64,000 nucleotides of DNA from Actinomadura rudentiformis (GTDB taxonomy: Bacteria; Actinomycetota; Actinomycetes; Streptosporangiales; Streptosporangiaceae), in contig NZ_WBMT01000021.1 of assembly GCF_008923185.1 (NCBI RefSeq), positions 62,001 to 126,000 on the forward strand, written 5' to 3'. The notes under the pieces were generated by a model. It ran no database searches. It was not told the origin of the DNA and was given only the letters and a program-made list of their open reading frames with translations. A program made the translations under genes and the position numbers. This document shows, one piece after another, positions 33,088 to 39,799 of this stretch. Within the stretch, counting starts at the first letter, position 1. Every line of letters starts with the position of its first letter.

Positions 33088-34020
33088 TCACGCCAACTCT
33101 TCCTTGAAACCCTGCCTCCAGGACGGATAACGCAGCTCCCAGCCGAGCTCACGCTTGGCCTTGGCGTTGGAGAAGCCACGCCCCTCGGTCATCATCACCA
33201 CAGCCTGCTCCCCGGCCAGCAGCCGGGCCAGCCACTTGGGCACCCGCATCGGCCGCTTGGCCCCCGCGCATGCGGCCAGATAGGGCAGCCACTCGCCGGC
33301 AGGGGCCGGCTCGTCGTCGACGATATTGAACACGCCCCGCGCCTTCTGCTCCACGGCCAGGACGGTGGCGCTCGCCGCGTCGTCCAGATGCACCCACGAG
33401 CAATGGCCGGTGGCGCGGCCGATGAGCGGGAACTGCCGTTTGCGCACCAGCTCGACCTGGTCGTCGATGGCGTCCGGCCCGTAGAAGCCGCCGTACCGCA
33501 GGACCGCGCCGTCGGCCTTGAGGACCACATCCTCCACGTGACGCATCGCCTCCATCCCCGCCTGCGCCGCCGTCCCCTGCATCAGGTCCAGCGGATCCTC
33601 CTCGGTCTTCACCCATCCGCCCTCACGGATGCCGTTCCACGAGGCGTAGCCCTGCGCGACGACATGGGACACGCCGACCGCCTCGGCCGCGGCCAGCAGG
33701 TGGTCGGTCCCCTCGGTGCGCAACCGGTTGGTGATGGCGAACCACTTGTCCATGCGCTTGAAATCGGGCTTGCCGGCGTGCGCTGGAGAGATGGCGGTCA
33801 TCTGGTGCACGATCACCTCCGGCCGCGCCTGAGCCACGGCCTCACGGACCGACTCCGCGTCCAGACCGTCCATCACCAGGCCATCGGCGCCCAGCTGCGC
33901 CAGCAAGCCCAGCTTGGCCGCGCTCGTCGTCGTGGCCGTCACCTGATGGCCCCGCGCCACCAGCTGCGGCACCAGCCGCCTTCCCAGGACCCCGGATCCG
34001 CCCGCCACGAACACCCGCAT
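33088..34020 (-). CDS. NAD-dependent epimerase/dehydratase family protein
   Basis: A 310-residue extended SDR with the loop AGGSGVLGRRLVPQL at the N-terminus. RYGGFYGP and SWVHLDDAASATVLAVE are typical of nucleoside-sugar epimerase-like proteins, but the usual YxxxK is replaced around GYASWNGIREGG, so the activity is uncertain. The ATG at 34020 has AGGGTG upstream; two starts a few codons earlier exist. It lies 84 bases downstream of the IclR gene on the same strand and may be co-regulated with the homogentisate genes, though no pathway link is evident. Confidence 0.8.
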   Translation of the reverse strand: MRVFVAGGSGVLGRRLVPQLVARGHQVTATTTSAAKLGLLAQLGADGLVMDGLDAESVREAVAQARPEVIVHQMTAISPAHAGKPDFKRMDKWFAITNRLRTEGTDHLLAAAEAVGVSHVVAQGYASWNGIREGGWVKTEEDPLDLMQGTAAQAGMEAMRHVEDVVLKADGAVLRYGGFYGPDAIDDQVELVRKRQFPLIGRATGHCSWVHLDDAASATVLAVEQKARGVFNIVDDEPAPAGEWLPYLAACAGAKRPMRVPKWLARLLAGEQAVVMMTEGRGFSNAKAKRELGWELRYPSWRQGFKEELA

Positions 34021-34104
34021 GATCATCACCCTTCACGTCCAGAACTTCTCTCTGTCACCAAGGACGAGACAGCCCGGCCGTTTGTGAGATCGGGGGCTGG
34101 AAAG

Positions 34105-34854
34105 TCAGAGAGATTGTGCGCGCGGTCCCGCGGAGAGGGTCTCGCCGTACTCGTGCGCGGGTCGGCCGCCCAGGCGGGTGGTGATTGTGCGGGCGGCGGT
34201 GGCGAGGGCGGGGAGCCAGGTGGTGAGGTCCTCGTCGCGGCTCACCGGGACCACGACGCTGAGGGCGGCCTCGACTCCGGCAGGTGAGAAGACCGGGGCT
34301 GCGACGCCGCTGACGCCGGCGCGGAGCTCGTCATGGGAGTAGTCGTGGCCGGCACTGCGGACCTCGGCGAGGCGCGCGGGGTCCTCGACCGGGACGGGCG
34401 GCGGGTCGAGGTGGGCGAGGATGGCGCGGCCGGCGGCGCCGGCGGTGAGGGGACGGCGCTGGCCGGGCTGGTAGTCGACCTTCACCAGGTGGCGGGTGCC
34501 GGGAACCCGGTGGGCGACGACGATCTCGGTGCCTTCGCGGACGTGCAGGGTGATCGTCTCGCCGGTCGTCGCGCTGAGCTCCGCCATGACCGGCCGGGCG
34601 GCGGCCAGGAGGTCGTTCTCGACGGAGTCGGCCAGGTGCCGCAGGACCATGCCCAGGCCGTAGCCGCGGGGATGGCGGCGGACGAAACCCCGGCCTTCGA
34701 GCGTGGCCAGGAGGCGGTGCGCCACCGTGCGGTGCATGCCGAGGCGTTCGGCCAGTTCGGCCGCCGTGCCTGGGCCCTGCTCCGCCACGTTCAGCAGGAG
34801 GGCGAGCGCCTGGTCGGCGGTCTTGGAGATCTCCGGCATGCGTTCCCCACTCAT
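34105..34854 (-). CDS. IclR family regulator of the homogentisate genes (HmgR-like)
   Basis: A 249-residue IclR-type protein with an N-terminal winged helix (TAAELAERLGMHRTVAHRLLATLEGRGFV) and a C-terminal effector domain (HVREGTEIVVAHRVPGTRHLVKVDY, then GVAAPVFSPAG). It is divergent from hmgA, and twin identical palindromes lie between them. In Pseudomonas the homogentisate genes are controlled by the IclR-type HmgR, so homogentisate is the likely effector. The start could be ATG 34854 or ATG 34839; the latter has GGGGAA close by. Confidence 0.85.
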   Translation of the reverse strand: MSGERMPEISKTADQALALLLNVAEQGPGTAAELAERLGMHRTVAHRLLATLEGRGFVRRHPRGYGLGMVLRHLADSVENDLLAAARPVMAELSATTGETITLHVREGTEIVVAHRVPGTRHLVKVDYQPGQRRPLTAGAAGRAILAHLDPPPVPVEDPARLAEVRSAGHDYSHDELRAGVSGVAAPVFSPAGVEAALSVVVPVSRDEDLTTWLPALATAARTITTRLGGRPAHEYGETLSAGPRAQSL

Positions 34855-34883
34855 TGACGTGACCGGACCCACATTCGTAGGCT

Positions 34884-34917
34884 ATCCGATAATCGGGTAT
34901 ACGAATCCGATAATCGG
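34884..34917. promoter_or_regulatory. Twin operator upstream of hmgA
   Basis: ATCCGATAATCGG occurs twice as an exact direct repeat (34884-34896 and 34905-34917), start to start 21 bases, two helical turns. Each copy is an inverted repeat CCGAT-A-ATCGG, and GTATAC lies between them. This is the expected layout for two IclR dimers or one tetramer controlling both divergent transcripts. Confidence 0.75.
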
Positions 34918-34936
34918 ACAAAGAGGAGGTCGGGCC

Positions 34937-36127
34937 GTGGCCTACTACCGGCGGGTCGGGAACGTACCGCCCAAGCGCCACACGCAGCACCGCACACCGG
35001 AGGGCGGCCTTTACTTCGAGGAGCTGATGGGCGAGGAGGGCTTCTCGTCCGACTCGTCGCTGCTCTACCACCGCCACATCCCGTCCGCGATCGTGGACGC
35101 GCAGCCGTGGGAGCCGCCGAGCCTCGACGTCGTCCCCAACCATCCGCTGCGCCCCCGGCATCTCAAGACCCACGACCTCACCCAGGACTGGAAGGCCCAG
35201 GACGCGGTCACCGGGCGGCGGCTGCTGCTCGGCAACGACGACGTGCGCCTGTCGTACGTCGCCGCCGGGGAGTCCTCGCCGCTCTACCGCAACGCGATCG
35301 GCGACGAATGCGTCTACGTCGAGTCCGGCGCGGGGACCGTCGAGACCGTCTTCGGTGCGCTGCCGGTTCGCCAGGGCGACTACGCCGTCATACCGCGTGC
35401 GACGACCCACCGGTGGGTGCCGGAGGGCAACGAGCCGCTGCGGCTCTACTGCATCGAGGCGAGCAGCCACATCACGCCCGTGCGGCGATACCTGTCGAAG
35501 TTCGGGCAGCTCCTGGAGCACGCCCCCTACTGCGAACGCGATCTGCACGGGCCCGAGGGGCTGCTGGAGGTCGACGGCGAGGACGTCGAGGTGCTGGTCA
35601 AGCACCGCGGCGCGCGGGGCGGGATCACCGGGACGCGGTACGTCTACCCCCGGCACCCGTTCGACGTCGTGGGCTGGGACGGCTGCCTCTACCCGTACAC
35701 GTTCAACATCGCCGACTTCGAGCCCATCACCGGGCGCGTGCACCAGCCGCCGCCCGTGCACCAGGTCTTCGAGGGCACCAACTTCGTCATCTGCAACTTC
35801 GTGCCGCGGAAGGTGGACTACCACCCGCTGTCGATCCCGGTGCCGTACTACCACTCCAACGTCGACTCCGACGAAGTGATGTTCTACTGCGGCGGCGACT
35901 ACGAGGCGCGCAAGGGCTCCGGCATCGGCCAGGGCTCCATCACCCTGCACCCCGGCGGGCACGCCCACGGTCCGCAGCCCGGCGCGTACGAACGCAGCAT
36001 CGGTGCCGAGTTCTTCGACGAGCTCGCCGTCATGGTCGACACGTTCAGGCCACTCCAGGTCGGCGAAGGCGGGCAGGCCAGCGAGGACGAGGCATACGCC
36101 TGGACCTGGGCGGGCGGCCGCAAGTGA
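34937..36127 (+). CDS. hmgA: Homogentisate 1,2-dioxygenase
   Basis: HmgA opens the ring of homogentisate to maleylacetoacetate using Fe(II) in tyrosine/phenylalanine catabolism. The 396-residue cupin-type protein has AYYRRVGNVPPKRHTQHR at the start, and the iron-ligand region with YYHSNVDSDEVMFYCGGDYEAR and LHPGGHAHGPQPG near the C-terminus. The GTG at 34937 follows GAGGAGGTC. It is slightly shorter than the animal and proteobacterial enzyme, as usual in actinobacteria. It overlaps the next gene by GTGA and leads the hmgA-unknown-fahA operon. Confidence 0.93.
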   Translation: MAYYRRVGNVPPKRHTQHRTPEGGLYFEELMGEEGFSSDSSLLYHRHIPSAIVDAQPWEPPSLDVVPNHPLRPRHLKTHDLTQDWKAQDAVTGRRLLLGNDDVRLSYVAAGESSPLYRNAIGDECVYVESGAGTVETVFGALPVRQGDYAVIPRATTHRWVPEGNEPLRLYCIEASSHITPVRRYLSKFGQLLEHAPYCERDLHGPEGLLEVDGEDVEVLVKHRGARGGITGTRYVYPRHPFDVVGWDGCLYPYTFNIADFEPITGRVHQPPPVHQVFEGTNFVICNFVPRKVDYHPLSIPVPYYHSNVDSDEVMFYCGGDYEARKGSGIGQGSITLHPGGHAHGPQPGAYERSIGAEFFDELAVMVDTFRPLQVGEGGQASEDEAYAWTWAGGRK

Positions 36128-37005
36128 CCTCCCGGCTGCTGGCGGGGCTGGTGGACGACGCCGGGCTCTTCCCGCCCACCGCGCTCGACATGGCCGGCGC
36201 CCTCCGCCGCCACACCGCGGACCAGGCCGCCGCCCACCCGATGCTCAGCCACCGGTTCCTGTGTCCCGCCAGTCGTCTGGGCGAGCTGCGGGGCCGGCTG
36301 AACGGCGCGCAGCGCCTCCGGCTCGGCCTGATCGCGGACACCGGACTCGACGGCCTGCCCGACGCGCTCAAGGAGATCGACGTCGATCCCCGCCTCGAGC
36401 TCGCCCATGTCGAGGTCCCCCTCGCCGCGATCCCGCACGAACCCGCCGCCGCGATCACCGAGACCCGGCAGATCATCGGCGACGCCCAGGCGTTCTACGA
36501 GCCGGCCTCCTACGACCTGGTGCCGGAGACCGTACGCGCAGTGAACGGCGATCCGAACGCGGAGGACGGCGCGAAGCCGGAGGACGGCGCGAGGCCGGGC
36601 GGCGGCCTGAAGCTGCGCTGCGGCGGTGTCCGGCCGGAGCTGTTCCCCTCCCCCGCCGAACTGGCGAACGCCCTGGTCACCGCGGTGGCGGTCGGCGTGC
36701 CGGTCAAGGCGACCGCCGGCCTGCACGAGGCCGTGCGGCACCATGACCCGGCGACCGGATTCACCCACCACGGCTACCTCAACCTGCTGCTGGCCACGGC
36801 CGAGGCGGTCGCCGGAGCCGGGGCGTACGGCGTCCGGTCGGCTCTGGAGATCACTGAAGCGGCCGTTCTGACCGCCCGGCTCACGGCGCTGAACGCAGAG
36901 GCCGTAGCCGAGTTGCGGCGGGCGTTCGTCAGCTACGGCTCGTGCAGCACGAGCACACCCATTGACCAGGCTCGTGACCTGGGCCTCGAGGAAGGACGAC
37001 GATGA
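36124..37005 (+). CDS. Conserved protein of unknown function between hmgA and fahA
   Basis: The function is not known to me. The 293-residue soluble protein has no signal or membrane segment. Noticeable motifs are LLAGLVDDAGLFPPT at the start, LKLRCGGVRPELFPS in the middle and VPVKATAGLHEAVRHHDP followed by HHGYLNLL near the end. The Lys/His-rich late motifs suggest a TIM-barrel-like active site. An internal 18-base duplication (about 36560-36600) makes a small Glu/Asp/Gly linker. It is translationally coupled on both sides (GTGA with hmgA, ATGA with fahA), so it should act in homogentisate breakdown; no maleylacetoacetate isomerase gene is present in the operon. Confidence 0.7.
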   Translation: MTSRLLAGLVDDAGLFPPTALDMAGALRRHTADQAAAHPMLSHRFLCPASRLGELRGRLNGAQRLRLGLIADTGLDGLPDALKEIDVDPRLELAHVEVPLAAIPHEPAAAITETRQIIGDAQAFYEPASYDLVPETVRAVNGDPNAEDGAKPEDGARPGGGLKLRCGGVRPELFPSPAELANALVTAVAVGVPVKATAGLHEAVRHHDPATGFTHHGYLNLLLATAEAVAGAGAYGVRSALEITEAAVLTARLTALNAEAVAELRRAFVSYGSCSTSTPIDQARDLGLEEGRR

Positions 37006-38138
37006 CGGGCTTCGGCCTGAACAACCTCCCGTACGGTGTGTTCTCCACACCCGGCGGCGCGCCCCGCGTCGGCGTCCGGTTCGGCGACCAGGTGCTCGAC
37101 CTCGCCGCCACGCTCGACGACTCCACGTTCGCCGCACCGTCCCTGAACCCCTTCATGGCTCAGGGCCGCGCCCGCTGGACCGAGGTCCGCGAGCAGATCA
37201 CCGGCATCCTGTCGGGCGGCCGCCGGGCGGTGCTGCATCCCCTCGCCGACGTGCGGCTGCACATGCCGTTCGAGGTCGCCGACTACGTCGACTTCTACGC
37301 GTCCGAGGAGCACGCGACCAATCTCGGGCGCATGTTCCGCCCTGACTCGGCGCCGCTGCTGCCCAACTGGAAACATCTCCCCGTCGGCTACCACGGCCGT
37401 TCCGGCACCGTCGTCCCGTCCGGCACCGGCATCGTGCGTCCCACAGGCCAGCGCAAGCCGCCCGGTCAGGAGAGCCCCGACTTCGGCCCCTCCCGGCGCC
37501 TGGACGTCGAGGTCGAGGTGGGCTTCGTCGTCGGCACGCCCTCCGCTCTCGGCGAGCCCGTGCCCACCGGCGCGTTCGCCGACCATGTCTTCGGTGTGTG
37601 CCTGGTGAACGACTGGTCCGCCCGCGACATCCAAGCGTGGGAGTACGTCCCGCTCGGCCCGTTCCTGGGCAAGTCGTTCGCCACCTCCCTCTCCCCGTGG
37701 ATCGTGCCCCTGGACGCCCTCGCCGAGGCCCGCGTCCGCACTCCGACCCAGGATCCGCGACCCCTCCCCTACCTGGTGGAGGATGATCCCTGGGGTTTGG
37801 ACCTCTCGCTCGCCCTGGCGCTGAACGGCACCACCGTCTCCCGCCCGCCGTACGCGTCGATGTACTGGTCACCGGCACAGATGCTCGCCCACCTGACCGC
37901 CAACGGAGCATCCCTCCGCACCGGCGACCTCTACGCCTCGGGCACGGTCTCCGGCCCCTCCCCCGACCAGCGCGGCTCGTTCATCGAGCTCACCTGGAGC
38001 GGTCAGGAGCCCCTCAAGCTCCCCGACGGCAGCACCCGGACCTTCCTGGAGGACGGCGACGAGGTGACCATCAGCGGCAGCTGGGGCGACGTCTCCCTGG
38101 GAGAGGTGACGGGGCGGATCCTCCCGGCCAGGCGGTGA
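37002..38138 (+). CDS. fahA: Fumarylacetoacetase
   Basis: It cleaves fumarylacetoacetate to fumarate and acetoacetate, the last step of the homogentisate route. The 378-residue product has the N-terminal SH3-like domain (NNLPYGVFSTPGGAPRVGVR) and the metal-binding catalytic domain with DYVDFYASEEHATNLGRMFRP, YHGRSGTVV, EVEVGFVVG and VNDWSARDIQAWEY. The ATG overlaps the preceding stop. Confidence 0.95.
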   Translation: MTGFGLNNLPYGVFSTPGGAPRVGVRFGDQVLDLAATLDDSTFAAPSLNPFMAQGRARWTEVREQITGILSGGRRAVLHPLADVRLHMPFEVADYVDFYASEEHATNLGRMFRPDSAPLLPNWKHLPVGYHGRSGTVVPSGTGIVRPTGQRKPPGQESPDFGPSRRLDVEVEVGFVVGTPSALGEPVPTGAFADHVFGVCLVNDWSARDIQAWEYVPLGPFLGKSFATSLSPWIVPLDALAEARVRTPTQDPRPLPYLVEDDPWGLDLSLALALNGTTVSRPPYASMYWSPAQMLAHLTANGASLRTGDLYASGTVSGPSPDQRGSFIELTWSGQEPLKLPDGSTRTFLEDGDEVTISGSWGDVSLGEVTGRILPARR

Positions 38139-38159
38139 CGAGAGGCCTGCCAGGCCGGG
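38123..38159 (+). terminator. Possible terminator of the homogentisate operon
   Basis: CCCGGCC (38123-38129) pairs with GGCCGGG (38153-38159), with a short continuing stem. The left arm lies in the last codons of fahA. Weak evidence. Confidence 0.35.
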
Positions 38160-38184
38160 ACGGTGTCCGGCTGCGTAGAGCCGT

Positions 38185-38244
38185 GGCACTGATGTGGAGT
38201 TAGTGCCGCAGGCCCTCCTTGCCCTCCCCGGGGGGCCACATAAT
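38185..38244 (+). promoter_or_regulatory. Inverted repeat and -10 element upstream of the first C39-like gene
   Basis: GGCACT (38185-38190) and AGTGCC (38202-38207) form an inverted repeat with an 11-base spacer. CATAAT (38239-38244) ends eight bases before the ATG at 38253, suggesting a leaderless start. The same two elements at nearly the same distances precede the paralogous gene at 39043. Confidence 0.5.
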
Positions 38245-38252
38245 CCCGAAGC

Positions 38253-38927
38253 ATGACCCGAACCCCCCGAATCGCGGCACTCATCGGCGCTGCCGCCCTG
38301 GTGCCACCCCTGCTCGGCGCCGCCGCCGCTCCGGCCCACGCGGCACCCTCGGCAGCGGCTCCGGTGGCAACTCCGGTCGCCGCCCCGGCAGCACTCGCCG
38401 AGATCTTGGCGACCAAGAAGGTCACCATCAAGGCCCAGAAGCAGCAGCGCAGCTACTGGTGCGCCCCGGCCGCCGGACGCGCCCTGCTCTACCCCCTGCT
38501 CGGCTCGAGCCTGCCCAGCCAGAAAAAGCTGGCCGGCTACATGGGCACCGACTCCAGCGGCACCTCTGGTCCCGGCCTGCGCAACGGCCTGCGCAAGGCG
38601 CTGTCCACATACGGCAGCGGCCAGTACGACGTGGTGGCCCTGCGCCCGGGCTCGCAGAGTGCGTTCCTGACCAACATCAAGGCCGCCGTCGGCTCGAAGA
38701 AGGTCGCCCTGATCTACCGGGTGTACTTCGGCTACAAGCCGTGGGGCGCCCAGGTCAACAACAAGACCGGCCATTTCATGGTCGTCCGCGGCTACACCAC
38801 CGGGTCGAGCCCCAAGGTCCTCTGGTGGGACCCGTGGGACAACACCTACCACACCGCGACCCTGGCCAAGTCCTGGGCGAGCGTCAAGAAGGCCGGCCGC
38901 CACGGCCACGTGGCCGCCAAGAGCTGA
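38253..38927 (+). CDS. Secreted C39-like (papain-fold) peptidase domain protein, copy 1
   Basis: A 224-residue exported protein. A signal peptide ends at about AHA-A (residue 30), followed by a Pro/Ala-rich linker. The mature domain resembles C39-like peptidases: nucleophile Cys in RSYWCAPAAGRALL, His in TGHFMVVRGY and Asp/Asn in WWDPWDNTYHT. PSQKKLAGYMGTDSSGTSG between them matches proteins of the C39_2 type. The target is unknown; it may be a secreted protease or an inactive binding module. It is followed by a close paralogue with 98 identical consecutive bases in the centre. Confidence 0.82.
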   Translation: MTRTPRIAALIGAAALVPPLLGAAAAPAHAAPSAAAPVATPVAAPAALAEILATKKVTIKAQKQQRSYWCAPAAGRALLYPLLGSSLPSQKKLAGYMGTDSSGTSGPGLRNGLRKALSTYGSGQYDVVALRPGSQSAFLTNIKAAVGSKKVALIYRVYFGYKPWGAQVNNKTGHFMVVRGYTTGSSPKVLWWDPWDNTYHTATLAKSWASVKKAGRHGHVAAKS

Positions 38928-38966
38928 CACGCCCAAGAGCTGACACGCCCATGAGCTGACACGCCT
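38919..38966 (+). repeat. Three 16-base tandem repeats over the stop codon of C39 copy 1
   Basis: AAGAGCTGACACGCCC at 38919 and 38935, and a two-mismatch copy at 38951. The first copy contains the last codons and the TGA stop (38925-38927). Confidence 0.85.
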
Positions 38967-38972
38967 AGCCCC

Positions 38973-39034
38973 CTGGCACTAACGGCAGGTTGGTGCCAGG
39001 GGCCCTGATGCCGCCCCGCCAGAGCTCCCATAAT
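38973..39034 (+). promoter_or_regulatory. Inverted repeat and -10 element upstream of the second C39-like gene
   Basis: CTGGCAC (38973-38979) pairs with GTGCCAG (38993-38999). CATAAT (39029-39034) ends eight bases before the ATG at 39043. The arrangement copies that of the first paralogue, although the spacer sequence has diverged. Confidence 0.5.
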
Positions 39035-39042
39035 CCCACGGT

Positions 39043-39711
39043 ATGACCCGAACTCCCCGAATCACGGCGCTCGTCGGTGCCGCCGTCCTGGCGCCGCCGC
39101 TGCTGGCCGGCATCGCCGTCGCCCCGGCGCACGCCGCGCCGGCCGCCCCGCCGGCTCCGGTCGCCGCTCCGGCACCTTCCGCCGAGATCTTGGCGACCAA
39201 GAAGGTCACCATCAAGGTCCAGAAGCAGCAGCGCAGCTACTGGTGTGTCCCGGCCGCCGGGCGCGCCATGCTCTCCCGCCTGATCAGCCGTGGCCTGCCC
39301 AGCCAGAGCAAGCTGGCCGGCTACATGGGGACCGACTCCGGCGGGACGACCCCCGCCGGTTTCCGCAACGGGCTCCGCAAGGCCCTCAGCACGTACGGCA
39401 GCGGCCAGTACGACGTGGTGGCCCTGCGCCCGGGCTCGCAGAGTGCGTTCCTGACCAACATCAAGGCCGCCGTCGGCTCGAAGAAGGTCGCGCTGGCGTA
39501 CCGGGTGTACTTCGGCTACAAACCGTGGGGCCGCCAGGTCAACAACAAGACCGGCCACATGATGGTCGTCCGCGGCTACACCACCGGGTCGAGCCCCAAG
39601 ATCCTGTGGTGGGACCCGTGGGACAACACCTACCACACCGCGACCCTGGCCAAGTCCTGGGCGAGCGTCAAGAAGGCCGGTCGCCAGGGCCACGTGGCCG
39701 CCAAGAGCTGA
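39043..39711 (+). CDS. Secreted C39-like (papain-fold) peptidase domain protein, copy 2
   Basis: A 222-residue paralogue of the protein encoded just upstream, with the same order: signal peptide ending AHA-A, Ala/Pro linker, Cys in RSYWCVPAAGRAML, His in TGHMMVVRGY and WWDPWDNTYHT. The first 60 residues differ clearly while the central and C-terminal parts are nearly identical, even at DNA level, pointing to recent duplication or gene conversion. A strong bidirectional terminator separates it from uvrB. Confidence 0.82.
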   Translation: MTRTPRITALVGAAVLAPPLLAGIAVAPAHAAPAAPPAPVAAPAPSAEILATKKVTIKVQKQQRSYWCVPAAGRAMLSRLISRGLPSQSKLAGYMGTDSGGTTPAGFRNGLRKALSTYGSGQYDVVALRPGSQSAFLTNIKAAVGSKKVALAYRVYFGYKPWGRQVNNKTGHMMVVRGYTTGSSPKILWWDPWDNTYHTATLAKSWASVKKAGRQGHVAAKS

Positions 39712-39731
39712 CGACGACGCCCACGAAAGCC

Positions 39732-39765
39732 GGCCCCGCCACCCAGCCCCCACGGTGGCGGGGCC
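39732..39765. terminator. Bidirectional terminator between C39 copy 2 and uvrB
   Basis: A perfect 12-base-pair stem (39732-39743 with 39754-39765) and 10-base loop, followed by TTTGG on the plus strand, lies between the two convergent genes. Confidence 0.8.
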
Positions 39766-39799
39766 TTTGGGCCCCGCCGGGGAAGCGGGGGATCGCCGG

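Noticed and set aside
38185..38207. CIRCE element for HrcA
   Set aside because: The arms GGCACT/AGTGCC are shorter than the CIRCE arms TTAGCACTC/GAGTGCTAA, the spacer is 11 rather than 9, and the genes are not chaperones.
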